Shown here: positions 36,205 to 44,827 of the stretch, piece after piece | Numbering within the stretch: position 1 is the stretch's first letter | Layout of the letters: each line of letters opens with the position of its first letter | Source: Verrucomicrobiaceae bacterium | GTDB taxonomy: Bacteria; Verrucomicrobiota; Verrucomicrobiia; Verrucomicrobiales; Verrucomicrobiaceae | Assembly: GCA_027486585.1 (NCBI GenBank) | Contig: JAIXOU010000044.1 | Span: 1 to 64,000 of the forward strand | Direction of reading: 5' to 3' | Length of the DNA stretch: 64,000 bases | Notes under the pieces: model-generated | Database searches by the model: none | Told to the model about the DNA's origin: nothing | The model's input: the letters and a program-made list of their open reading frames with translations, nothing else | Translations under genes and position numbers: made by a program

Positions 36205-38274
36205 ATGAAAACTTTTTCGAATCATTGGATCTTCTGTGCCCTCATTAGCACATCACTACCCCTGACTGCTCAGCAGTCCACACCCACCACACTGCCGACG
36301 ATGATCATCACGGCGGAAACCAATAAAAAAGAACCACTTACCGTTCCAAGTTTGGAAACTCGGCGCGAACAAATCAATGCCACGACTCCAGGTGGTGCCT
36401 CTGTGATTGACTCAGAAGACTACAAGCGAGGAAGAGCCTCTACCTTAAAAGACGCGCTGGACTTTGCCCCAGGTGTCTTTGTCCAGCCGCGCTTCGGTGC
36501 CGAAGAATCACGCCTTTCCATCCGTGGCTCCGGGATCCAGCGTACCTTTCATGGTCGTGGCATCAAGTTGATGCAAGATGGAGCGCCTCTCAATCTTGCA
36601 GATGGCGGTTTTGATATGCAGGCTATCGAACCCCTATCGGCACACTATATCGAAGTCTATCGCGGGGCCAATGGGCTGCAATATGGCTCGACCACGCTAG
36701 GCGGTGCTGTCAACTTTGTCTCACGAACAGGTTATGATGCGGCACCCCTTCAGACACGCGTTGAAGTCGGGAGTTTTGACACCATCCGCAGCCAGATCAG
36801 CTCCGGAGCCGTCGTTGGGAAAACCGATTATTACTTCAGTGCCAGTTCAAGCTTTAGCGATGGTTTCCGCGATTACAGCCAGCAGTCTAGCCAGCGTATC
36901 TTTGCCAACATCGGTTACCGAATCAGCGACGACATCGAGACGCGATTCTATGTCACTTATGTGAACAGCGATTCCGAACTACCTGGTGCCGTAACAAGGG
37001 ACCAATTCCAAAATAATCCACACCAGGCTAATGCAGGAAGTTTGGCATTGAAGCAGAAGCGTGATTTCAGACTCTTCCGTATTGCCAATAAGACAACATT
37101 CAGTGATGGGGATGCCCAGTCGCTAACAGTAAGCACGTTCTGGTCCTGGAAAGATCTGGATCATCCTATTTTTCAAGTGATCGACCAGCTTTCCAATGAT
37201 CTCGGCTTCGATGTCCGCTATGATAATACAGCCTCCCTCTTGGGGCATGAAAATCATTTCACTGCAGGTGTCGGTTACGTTTATGGCACTGCTCAGGACA
37301 ATCGCTTTCGCAACATTGCAGGTCAACGTGGCCCCCGCACAGCGGACTTTGAGCAGACCTCAGCTAATCTGGACCTTTATGTTCAGGATACCTTTCATCT
37401 GACAGACACTTTATCCTTCGTCATTGGCGCTCAGGGGAGCTACGCCACCCGTGATCTCGCGGAAGAAACTCTCTTTGGGGCAGACAACAGCAGCAGGCAA
37501 GAATACTGGGGATTCAGCCCAAAACTGGGCATGATCTGGGAACCCAGAAAAGACACTCAACTTTACTTCAATGTCAGCCGCAGCTTTGAGCCACCGTCTT
37601 TCGGCGAACTCACTGCCGCAGGCGCTGCCCCAGGACTTGTGGATCTATCTGCTCAACGAGGCACAACACTTGAGTTTGGCAGTCGCGGCAAAATGAATCG
37701 CGTGAGCTGGGATCTATCTTGGTATTATTCTTGGTTAGATAATGAATTACTTTCTCTAGGTATTCCTGGCATCAGCCCAACTCAGACCGTCAATGCAGGC
37801 CGCACCATTCATCATGGTATCGAGGCCATGTTAGACGTGGATCTTCTGCGTGATCTGCTTCCCAATGATCGTCTCTTCCTGCGCCAAACTTACCTATACA
37901 GCGACTTTCACTTTGATGGAGACAGCGACTTTTCAAACAACGAACTCCCTGGCATGCCCCGTCATTACTACCGTGCTGAGTTACTCTATGAGCACCCTTG
38001 CGGCTTCTATGCTGGCCCTAATGTGGAATGGACACCTGAGGCGTATTTTGTGGATTTAGCAAACACCCAACGGGCGGGCAGTTACGCCTTACTTGGCTTC
38101 AAAGTTGGTTTCCGTCGTGAAAAAGGTCCCTCCTTTTTCATCGAAGCAAAGAACCTCACAGATGAAGACTATGTGGCTACTACGGGCGTTCTCAAAACAG
38201 CTGCCGCAAATAGCGCTGTCTTTTTTCCAGGTGATGGACGCGCTGTCTATGCAGGCATGGAATGGAAATGGTAA
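36205..38274 (+). CDS. TonB-dependent outer-membrane receptor
   Basis: The 689-residue protein has a signal peptide (to LTAQQ), a TonB-box region near PTMIITAET, a plug domain (GGASVIDSEDYKRG, LSIRGSGIQRTFHGRGIKLMQDG, YRGANGLQYGSTTLGGAVNFVS) and a barrel ending AVYAGMEWKW with the usual terminal aromatic. It imports a ligand such as a ferric siderophore or other metal chelate, using energy from TonB. The neighbours, a CxxC membrane protein and a PepSY protein, favour metal uptake. No substrate-binding ABC system lies beside it, so the ligand is unknown. Confidence 0.92.
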   Translation: MKTFSNHWIFCALISTSLPLTAQQSTPTTLPTMIITAETNKKEPLTVPSLETRREQINATTPGGASVIDSEDYKRGRASTLKDALDFAPGVFVQPRFGAEESRLSIRGSGIQRTFHGRGIKLMQDGAPLNLADGGFDMQAIEPLSAHYIEVYRGANGLQYGSTTLGGAVNFVSRTGYDAAPLQTRVEVGSFDTIRSQISSGAVVGKTDYYFSASSSFSDGFRDYSQQSSQRIFANIGYRISDDIETRFYVTYVNSDSELPGAVTRDQFQNNPHQANAGSLALKQKRDFRLFRIANKTTFSDGDAQSLTVSTFWSWKDLDHPIFQVIDQLSNDLGFDVRYDNTASLLGHENHFTAGVGYVYGTAQDNRFRNIAGQRGPRTADFEQTSANLDLYVQDTFHLTDTLSFVIGAQGSYATRDLAEETLFGADNSSRQEYWGFSPKLGMIWEPRKDTQLYFNVSRSFEPPSFGELTAAGAAPGLVDLSAQRGTTLEFGSRGKMNRVSWDLSWYYSWLDNELLSLGIPGISPTQTVNAGRTIHHGIEAMLDVDLLRDLLPNDRLFLRQTYLYSDFHFDGDSDFSNNELPGMPRHYYRAELLYEHPCGFYAGPNVEWTPEAYFVDLANTQRAGSYALLGFKVGFRREKGPSFFIEAKNLTDEDYVATTGVLKTAAANSAVFFPGDGRAVYAGMEWKW

Positions 38275-38338
38275 TCAACTTCAATGAGGGCGGGGGCAGC
38301 TTATCAAAAGCCTTCTCTGCCCTTCCTTATAAAACCTC

Positions 38339-39040
38339 ATGAACAAACAACTCATCCGTAAAGCTCATCGTTGGCTTGGCCTTCTCTTCAGCCTGACCAT
38401 TCTCATGTCGGCCGGAAGTGGTGTCATTCACAACGTGATGACACGCACTCAAGCTCCGCCACCCTCCGCCAGGCCATCTGGGAATGGGCTGGATGTCTCG
38501 CAAATCAAACTCAGTGTCAGCGATGCTGCCATCAAACTGCCAGATGCCGCTCAAGGCATTGCCGCTGTCAATGTCCGCAGCATCGGCGGCCAGCCGTGGT
38601 ATCAGATCTACACAAAAACAAATCGTGCTGCTCAATATGTCAGCGCATTGGACGGACGCGTCGATCCTGCTCAAGATGAAGCTTACGCCGCAGAGATAGC
38701 CACCACTTTCCTCGGAGGTGCTACTGTGAAAAGAACGGATTTTTTAACCGCTTTTAACAGCGAATACATCAACATCTTCCGCCTTTTGCCTGTGTATCGT
38801 TTTGATACAGAGGACGCTTTGCATACACGGGTTTATGTCTCTACCACCACGGGTAGTGTCACTCGGCACACGGATGATCAGCGTCAATGGGAGGCCAATG
38901 TCTTTACGAACTTTCACAAGCTCGGCTTCATACCAAACAAAGACCTGCGTGATTTAGTACTCACTCTGTTAACCGCAGCCACCTGTGTGGTCTCTTTGCT
39001 GGGAGTCGCTTTGTTTTTCATGACAAGCCGCAAGCGCTGA
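38339..39040 (+). CDS. PepSY-domain inner-membrane protein
   Basis: The 233-residue protein has an N-terminal membrane helix preceded by RKAHRWLGLLFSL, a hallmark of PepSY_TM proteins, a periplasmic PepSY-like region (LDGRV..., ALHTRVYVSTTTGSV) and a second helix near residues 203-226. Related proteins act as ferric-siderophore reductases or helpers of TonB-linked uptake. It has only two membrane helices, so it is a short form. It lies 64 bp after the receptor gene and very likely works with it. Confidence 0.82.
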   Translation: MNKQLIRKAHRWLGLLFSLTILMSAGSGVIHNVMTRTQAPPPSARPSGNGLDVSQIKLSVSDAAIKLPDAAQGIAAVNVRSIGGQPWYQIYTKTNRAAQYVSALDGRVDPAQDEAYAAEIATTFLGGATVKRTDFLTAFNSEYINIFRLLPVYRFDTEDALHTRVYVSTTTGSVTRHTDDQRQWEANVFTNFHKLGFIPNKDLRDLVLTLLTAATCVVSLLGVALFFMTSRKR

Positions 39041-39158
39041 CGATATCGACTGATCTCCTCGCAAGTGACACCGTTATTCATCGAATGATGGATCATCTCT
39101 TCAGATCATGAAAAAGATGAATGCATTTTTAGATGGCTGAGGATTCAGCTCATCTGCT

Positions 39159-40511
39159 ATGCAAGAGGTCTCCAACCTAACCATGACCTGCCTCACACCG
39201 ACCCTCTGGGCACGGCGTGCGAAGATCGGCATGCTCGGACTCCTCGCGAGCCTGAGCCTGCCTCTGTCCGCCGCTGCTGCTGAATCTACCACGATCAATG
39301 CTGGCGATACCGCTTGGCTGCTGACTTCGACAGCACTGGTCCTCTTCATGATGATTCCCGGATTGGCCCTGTTTTATGCTGGTCTTGTTCGTTCGCGAAA
39401 TGTGCTTTCCATTTTCATGCAGTGTTTTGTGCTCACGGCTGCGCTCAGTCTGCTCTGGCTCGTTTGCGGTTATTCGCTGTCCTTTTCAGATGGTGGCAGC
39501 TTCTTTGGCGGCATGGGCAAAGCCTTCCTCAATGGCGTGACCACCACCGCGACGCGCAGCGATTGCCCGACGATTCCTGAATTGCTCCATTTCGCCTATC
39601 AAATGATGTTTTTCCTCATCACACCGGGCTTATTCATCGGTGCTTTTGCTGAGCGCATGAAATTCAGTGCCATGCTCATCTTCAGCCTCGTCTGGAGCCT
39701 TGTCGTCTATGTGCCCTGCTGCTATGGCGTGTGGCATAAGGCGGGTGCCTTCCTTGGACTGACAGGTGTCATTGACCTCGCTGGTGGCATCGTCGTTCAC
39801 ATCACCGCAGGCGTCGCTGCGCTGGTGCTGTGCATCGTTGTCGGCCCGCGCAAAGGCTTCCCAACTACTCAAATGCTGCCACACAATCTTCCGCTGACCC
39901 TCATCGGTGCGGGGATGCTCTGGGTCGGCTGGTTTGGCTTCAATGCTGGCAGTCAACTTGCCGCCAATGGCAGTGCTGCCATGACTCTGATCGTCACCCA
40001 TATCTCAGCCTGTACCGCTGCCATTGTCTGGATGGCCATTGAGTGGGTTAAATCTCGGCAACCCAGCGCTCTAGGCATCGCCACAGGTTCCATTGCTGGA
40101 CTGGCTGCCATTACGCCAGCTGCTGGCAAAGTCGGCCCTATTGGAGCCATCTGCATTGGCACGGCCTCCGCCATCATCTGCTGGATCGCTTGCGCCAAGC
40201 TCAAGAAAAAGTTCCGTTACGACGACTCGCTGGATGTCTTCGGTGTACATGGTGTCGGCGGTTTCGTCGGCACCATCCTCGTCGCCGTCTTCGGCTCCAC
40301 CTCCTTTGCCGGTGGCCTTGGCGATTTCCAAATCGCCACCCAGCTCAAAACTCAAATTCTCGCGGCCCTCTACACCACGATCCTCTCTGGTGTGGCTAGC
40401 TACATCATCCTGAAAGTCATCGCCCTCTTCATCCCCTTGCGCGTCAATAGCGATCAAGAGAGCCAAGGGCTCGACCTCGCCGAGCACGGCGAAGCGGCTT
40501 ACAACGATTGA
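39159..40511 (+). CDS. amt: Ammonium transporter (Amt/MEP/Rh family)
   Basis: The 450-residue protein has a signal-like N-terminus and eleven expected membrane helices. Amt hallmarks are GLALFYAGLVRSRNVLS, the Asp and first pore His in DLAGGIVVH, GWFGFNAGS, and the second pore His in DVFGVHGVGG. It conducts ammonium across the inner membrane. No glnK follows, unlike many Amt loci. An in-frame ATG at 39183 would give 442 residues and is equally possible. Confidence 0.93.
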   Translation: MQEVSNLTMTCLTPTLWARRAKIGMLGLLASLSLPLSAAAAESTTINAGDTAWLLTSTALVLFMMIPGLALFYAGLVRSRNVLSIFMQCFVLTAALSLLWLVCGYSLSFSDGGSFFGGMGKAFLNGVTTTATRSDCPTIPELLHFAYQMMFFLITPGLFIGAFAERMKFSAMLIFSLVWSLVVYVPCCYGVWHKAGAFLGLTGVIDLAGGIVVHITAGVAALVLCIVVGPRKGFPTTQMLPHNLPLTLIGAGMLWVGWFGFNAGSQLAANGSAAMTLIVTHISACTAAIVWMAIEWVKSRQPSALGIATGSIAGLAAITPAAGKVGPIGAICIGTASAIICWIACAKLKKKFRYDDSLDVFGVHGVGGFVGTILVAVFGSTSFAGGLGDFQIATQLKTQILAALYTTILSGVASYIILKVIALFIPLRVNSDQESQGLDLAEHGEAAYND

Positions 40512-40520
40512 TCATCCATT

Positions 40521-40551
40521 TTGCCAAGCCACTCAAGCAGTGGCTTGGCAA
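40521..40551. terminator. Hairpin between convergent genes, possible bidirectional terminator
   Basis: A perfect 13-bp stem (40521-40533 with 40539-40551) encloses a 5-base loop. It sits 9 bp after the amt stop and touches the stop of the interrupted minus-strand frame at 40553. There is no strong T-run on either side, so termination efficiency is uncertain. Confidence 0.55.
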
Positions 40552-40552
40552 G

Positions 40553-40741
40553 TTAAGCGACGGCACGTTCGCGAACTTCTTGGAGGATCGACATCAGCTT
40601 TTCCACCTGCTCAGGTGGAAAGACCCCATCCACCCCCTGAGGGTTAAAATCAATGTACGATGATTCTTAGAGCAAGTCGTGGGTCATTACGCCGTGCTTG
40701 GACACATGGTAAGACTCACCGATTTGATCGGCCTGTTGAAT
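40553..40741 (-). pseudogene. Small gene interrupted by an in-frame stop
   Basis: Right after the stop of the cNMP-binding gene the same frame reads on with protein-like sequence (QADQIGESYHVSKHGVMTHDLL), meets TAA at 40669-40667, and continues with ESSYIDFNPQGVDGVFPPEQ and VEKLMSILQEVRERAVA to a TAA at 40555-40553. The second half has no start codon near its beginning. The final stop abuts a strong hairpin, which supports a former gene of about 55-60 residues. I do not recognise the family. Stop-codon readthrough is a less likely alternative. Confidence 0.4.
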
Positions 40742-41365
40742 TCAAGCCAAGGCCTTGCGGCGCTGAGGCTTTTTGAGGGCTTTGGCGGCAGGCAGGCGGA
40801 CGGCGGGCTTGGAAGGCTTCGTGGCTTTGGAGGCTGGGGGCTTGACGGTAGGTGTGTCCTGGATGCCGTGGGCTTCTTTGAGGGCGCGGAGTTCTTTTTC
40901 CACTTCGCCCAGGCGGCGGGAGGTGGCGTCTAACTTTTTAGCGACGAGACGAGCAACGAATTCAAAGAGGGCGGCGTGGAAGGCGGGGTCTTCTTCACGC
41001 GGATGAATGTCTTGCAGGAACTTCTGATCCACGGCCAAACAAAGGGCGCGACTGCTGGCGATGACTGAGGCGGCACGTTTGTCCTGATTGACGAGCGCCA
41101 GTTCACCAAAAACATCTCCGACTCGGGAAATAGCGGCCACTTTTTTGCCACTGATGCGGACTTCAAGCTCGCCATTCAGCAGGATATAAATGCGGCTGTC
41201 GATGGTGCCTTCCTGGATGATGATGTCGTCTTTATCGCATTGGAGCAGGCTGGAGGAATTCAGCACATCGTCCAGTTGCTCGTCACTGAAACTGTTTAAA
41301 AAAGGGACCGCGTTTAGGGGGGCGGGCAGGCGTCCTTCTTCGTGAATGTAGGCGTACTCTTTCAT
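40742..41365 (-). CDS. Cyclic-nucleotide-binding-domain protein with a basic tail
   Basis: The 207-residue protein has one cNMP-binding (Crp-like) domain at about residues 20-135, with the phosphate-binding-cassette region seen as GDVFGELALVNQDKRAASVIA. The Arg in KRAAS is the usual phosphate ligand. A coiled-coil stretch (LDATSRRLGEVEKELRAL) follows, then a 40-residue Lys/Ala/Pro tail. There is no helix-turn-helix, so it is not a classical Crp regulator. The basic tail could contact nucleic acid or a membrane. Single gene followed by an interrupted frame. Confidence 0.82.
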   Translation of the reverse strand: MKEYAYIHEEGRLPAPLNAVPFLNSFSDEQLDDVLNSSSLLQCDKDDIIIQEGTIDSRIYILLNGELEVRISGKKVAAISRVGDVFGELALVNQDKRAASVIASSRALCLAVDQKFLQDIHPREEDPAFHAALFEFVARLVAKKLDATSRRLGEVEKELRALKEAHGIQDTPTVKPPASKATKPSKPAVRLPAAKALKKPQRRKALA

Positions 41366-41448
41366 TTCTCCGCACAGTATTCCACGGATGCAGCGCAGGG
41401 AACAAGATCAATCATGAGAATGATGCATTTTTTTAAAAAGGCCTCGTT

Positions 41449-42075
41449 CTAGGTTCCAAAGCAGCGGTCGCCGGCATCGCCCAGACCTGGCACGATGAAA
41501 AACTTGTCATTCAAGCCTTCATCAATGGCGGCCGTAATGATGGGCACGTCGGGATGCTCCTCGGCCATGGCCTCGAGTCCCTCGGGGCTGCTGACCACAC
41601 AGATGAAGGTAATGCGTTCAGCGCCAGCGGCCTTGAGTTGCTTGATGGTGAAGCAGGCGCTGCCACCTGTGGCCAGCATGGGATCGAGAAGGAAGACTTC
41701 AGATTTCCATAAGCTGCCGGGAATTCGAGCAAAGTAGGGCTTTGGCTGGGCGGTCTCTTCACAGCGAGAAATGCCGATGTGGGCGACGATAGCGTCTGGC
41801 ACCAACGGATGAATGGCCTCAGAAAGTCCTAATCCAGCACGCAGAATCGGCACGAGAATGATGGGGCGTGCAAAGGTCTGTCCTTGGGTCTCTGCCAAGG
41901 GCGTCTGGAGGGTGACTGTCTCTGTCTCCAAAGCACGCGTGGCCACGGTGAAGAGAATTTCAGCCAGTCGATGTAGGTGCCAGCGAAACTGGGCCGTGGA
42001 GGTCTCCTGCCGCCGCATGGCCGTGAGGTGGATCTGGGCTAGGGGATGAGAGACAACAAGGGGTGCAGGGTTCAT
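41449..42075 (-). CDS. upp: Uracil phosphoribosyltransferase
   Basis: Upp converts uracil and PRPP to UMP in pyrimidine salvage. From the ATG at 42075 the protein is 208 residues, the standard length. It has the PRPP-binding loop DPMLATGGSA, the RAGLGL segment, PYFARIP (a substrate loop region) and a C-terminal GDAGDRCFGT, matching the uracil-binding end of the family. The frame extends 27 codons upstream, but that part is not family-like. It stands alone on the minus strand. Confidence 0.95.
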   Translation of the reverse strand: MNPAPLVVSHPLAQIHLTAMRRQETSTAQFRWHLHRLAEILFTVATRALETETVTLQTPLAETQGQTFARPIILVPILRAGLGLSEAIHPLVPDAIVAHIGISRCEETAQPKPYFARIPGSLWKSEVFLLDPMLATGGSACFTIKQLKAAGAERITFICVVSSPEGLEAMAEEHPDVPIITAAIDEGLNDKFFIVPGLGDAGDRCFGT

Positions 42076-42205
42076 GAGAGCGAGAATACGAACGTCATTG
42101 TCTCCCACAGATTCAGGGAGGCCAACAGAATTCTGATTCAAGGCAACTGCCTGCATTTCTGACTAGGCCTGTCACAGAAGTGTAAGTCTAGTCGATGTAA
42201 ACCTA

Positions 42206-43066
42206 TCAATTCCCAGTCGGAGCCGCTGGCACAGGCGTGGCGGGTTTGATCTCTTCCAGGGCAGGACCTGGGCTAGGAGCAGGAGATAGGGCTGGTCCAC
42301 CGATGGCTGGTGACGTTGTTACCGCTGGGCCATTTGGGTCGCCAGGAGCGAGTGTGGTGGCTTCAGTCGTCGCGGTTGCAGCTTCGGCAGCTTTCTTCTT
42401 AGCCGCGGCTAGTTTAGCGGCGTTCGCAGCGGCTTTTTGATTGGATTGCTTGATGTAGGTGGCGTAGTCGGGGCCACTGCCAGTGATGGTCACTGGGGTA
42501 CCGACGGAAATGTTCTTGAAGATGGTGCCGGCAAATTTAGACGGCAGGCGGATGCAGCCATGAGAGGCGCGACGACCGGGGCGGGGGATAGCTCCGATGT
42601 GCATGCCAACTCCGTCTCCGGTCAGACGCATGAAGTAGGTCATCTTGGCAGGCTCGAAACTGCCTCCGGGTGGCAACAGATCGCGCCCTTGTTTGAAGTC
42701 AGAGTTGACCAATTTACCGGCTGCATCAAACCCTTTGCCATAGAGATTGGAGACTTTGTCGGCGATTTTTTCCAAGACTTTGAATTCTCCGGTTGGAGTT
42801 GGAAAGCTGGTGATGCCGCTGGCGACATAGGTCCAGCCGATCTCTTCATCTCCATTGTAAAGACGAGCTTTTTGTTCGTCCACATTGATCTTCACGGAGG
42901 TGATGCTCTTGCCTTCGCCGCGCCATTCGAAGAGGCCCGCTGGCTTTTTGGCGACTTCTGGTGTGGGTGGTGGTGGCGGCGGTGTCGTCTTACAAGAAGC
43001 GAGCCAGAGAGTGCAAGCCAAGAGAGAAGCTTTTACCGTGAGTTTCAGAAGACGTGTGGGAGTCAT
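42206..43066 (-). CDS. L,D-transpeptidase lipoprotein (YkuD domain)
   Basis: The 286-residue protein has a signal and lipobox (LASCK, Cys25), a Pro-rich spacer, and a YkuD catalytic domain ending in MHIGAIPRPGRRASHGCIRLP. This supplies the first His, the SHGC nucleophile Cys and the Arg. Such enzymes make 3-3 peptidoglycan cross-links or attach proteins to the wall. A coiled-coil/Ala-Lys-rich segment and a 60-residue Pro/Ala tail follow the domain and may span the periplasm or bind the wall. Compare the dead relative at 57727. Confidence 0.92.
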   Translation of the reverse strand: MTPTRLLKLTVKASLLACTLWLASCKTTPPPPPPTPEVAKKPAGLFEWRGEGKSITSVKINVDEQKARLYNGDEEIGWTYVASGITSFPTPTGEFKVLEKIADKVSNLYGKGFDAAGKLVNSDFKQGRDLLPPGGSFEPAKMTYFMRLTGDGVGMHIGAIPRPGRRASHGCIRLPSKFAGTIFKNISVGTPVTITGSGPDYATYIKQSNQKAAANAAKLAAAKKKAAEAATATTEATTLAPGDPNGPAVTTSPAIGGPALSPAPSPGPALEEIKPATPVPAAPTGN

Positions 43067-43128
43067 GACTGCTCAAGTTACGCCTAGGCTAGCGGTGAGT
43101 TCAAGCTCGGTGATGATTTACTTTGTCC

Positions 43129-43782
43129 TTACTTCTGAAGAAGCAGATCCCAAGGCAGGTTCACAATGGCATCTGCACCATGCTCCTGAAGCTCGGCTAC
43201 GCTGCGGAAGCCCCAGCTAACGCCGATGCCGCGCATGCCTGAGTTTTTAGCAAAGGCCATGTCGATGCCTGAATCACCCACATAGGCACAGTCGGCAGTG
43301 GTGAGTCCGAGCAGGGCTGCTGCCTCATGAGCTCCGGCAGGATCAGGCTTGCGCGGCACTTCGTCACGCTGTCCGAGCACGACCGCAAAGGTATCCGCAG
43401 GGAAGAAGTGGTCGCAGCAGAGCTGGGTAAAGTGGTGCGGCTTATTGGAAATACAGCCGATTTTCATGCCTCGGCCCTTCAGTTCATCCAGCACGTCCTG
43501 CATGCCTGCATAGACGACGGTTTGATCATGCCAGCCATTTTGGTACTGCTGCTGATAGCTCCTCAAACAGCGATCTATAATGTCATCTGTCCGCGCTGAT
43601 TCAGGCAGGGCACGGCTGACGAGCTGTCTCATGCCGTCGCCAATGTATTCGGGGAATAAAGCTAAATCACGCTCAGGATACCCCTGCTCCACGAGCATGC
43701 GGTTGACCGCAGACGCGAGGTCTTTGAGCGAGTCAATCAGGGTGCCATCGAGATCGAAGATGAAAGCTTTTAAAGAAGACAT
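43129..43782 (-). CDS. HAD-family phosphoglycolate phosphatase-like enzyme
   Basis: The 217-residue protein is a HAD hydrolase with motif I FDLDGTLIDS, motif II CISNK and motif IV YVGDSGIDM, plus a helical cap (DGMRQLVSRALP) typical of Gph. It would dephosphorylate a small metabolite such as 2-phosphoglycolate in the cytoplasm. The start is placed at 43782 (MSSLKAFIFD), since the nine upstream codons are outside the domain. The exact substrate cannot be fixed from sequence. Confidence 0.88.
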   Translation of the reverse strand: MSSLKAFIFDLDGTLIDSLKDLASAVNRMLVEQGYPERDLALFPEYIGDGMRQLVSRALPESARTDDIIDRCLRSYQQQYQNGWHDQTVVYAGMQDVLDELKGRGMKIGCISNKPHHFTQLCCDHFFPADTFAVVLGQRDEVPRKPDPAGAHEAAALLGLTTADCAYVGDSGIDMAFAKNSGMRGIGVSWGFRSVAELQEHGADAIVNLPWDLLLQK

Positions 43783-43844
43783 GAGACGCTCATGTCGGAG
43801 AGGAGCCACTCGACTTCAACTGGCATCATGATGAAATGTGCATT

Positions 43845-44732
43845 CTATCGGCGCACCTCGCCCTTGGTCACATCGCCAGTGTCATCCAGCGCCATGATTT
43901 GATTGATGGTCTTGAAGCGGCCTTTATCTTCGAAGGCCCAGACGACTTTTTTATCGGGGGTCACTTCGATGAATTGCGCCTGCTCACCGAGATGGCCGTG
44001 ACCGAGATAGTTGGCAAAGATCGTGTTCCCATCCGGCAGACGATGACAGCCAGCCATGAGTCGAAGGGGATGACCAGGGAGATCGTTTTCATTGAGCTGC
44101 CAGACGGTCTTTCCAGCAGGATCGACTTCGACGACTTGATGGCCATCTCCGCAGGTGATGAGTAAGTTTTGATTGGCTAATTGCACGACTTCATGCGGAT
44201 CACCCGTCACTGGCACCTCACGCAGCACTTTGCCATTGGCATCGAGCTCCACGATCTTGCTTTCGCCTTTGAAACAGACGAGGTAGTGGCCATCCGACGT
44301 TTTCCGCGTGCCGCGAAATTGATTGTGCAGTTTCACGCTATCCTTGGTCACCAGCTTGATTTCCTTGGCAACTTTTCCCGCACGATCCACTTCAATGATG
44401 CGGCTGCTACCGCACTCAATGACCAGCACATTGCCATTAGGTAAAGGCTGACAGCCATGGCATTCGACCTTTTCAGAAGCCACGTATTCCCAGACGACTT
44501 TTTTCTCCCTCGTCACTTCCTTTGCGCCCCCACGATAGGCAAAGAGAATGTTTCCGCTCGGTAACTGCCAGCAGTCCTGCGGCTGCTTCGCCTCCACCTG
44601 CCATTCGATTTCGCCTGAGGCAGAAAGGATCGTCACCGTGCCACCACTGTAGTCGCAGCAGAGGATCGGGCGTGCGGCCATGAGGCTGCCAGCGAAGGCG
44701 ATGAGAGTTGTCAGTGCAAGAGCGAGTTTCAT
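43845..44732 (-). CDS. Exported beta-propeller protein (PQQ/NHL-like)
   Basis: The 295-residue protein has a signal peptide (to SLMAARP) followed by about six repeats carrying the pattern LP.GN.L(V/F) and (I/V)VE.D..GK(V/T). These are typical of PQQ-like or NHL propellers in secreted proteins of Planctomycetes and Verrucomicrobia. A CHGC motif sits in the third repeat. No catalytic residues are identifiable; it is likely a binding scaffold. The ATG at 44732 (MKLALAL) gives the best signal peptide; 44744 is the alternative. Confidence 0.75.
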   Translation of the reverse strand: MKLALALTTLIAFAGSLMAARPILCCDYSGGTVTILSASGEIEWQVEAKQPQDCWQLPSGNILFAYRGGAKEVTREKKVVWEYVASEKVECHGCQPLPNGNVLVIECGSSRIIEVDRAGKVAKEIKLVTKDSVKLHNQFRGTRKTSDGHYLVCFKGESKIVELDANGKVLREVPVTGDPHEVVQLANQNLLITCGDGHQVVEVDPAGKTVWQLNENDLPGHPLRLMAGCHRLPDGNTIFANYLGHGHLGEQAQFIEVTPDKKVVWAFEDKGRFKTINQIMALDDTGDVTKGEVRR

Positions 44733-44827
44733 GGAGGAGATCAAACGTGATGTGAAAGCGGATCTTCCACTTAGCGTCTTCTTGTTTTATTCCTTGCACG
44801 CTAGCCAATGTAGCGGACCAAGAAAGC

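Noticed and set aside
42437-43087. 216-codon plus frame over the L,D-transpeptidase
   Set aside because: Antisense shadow of a gene with an intact SHGCIRL site.
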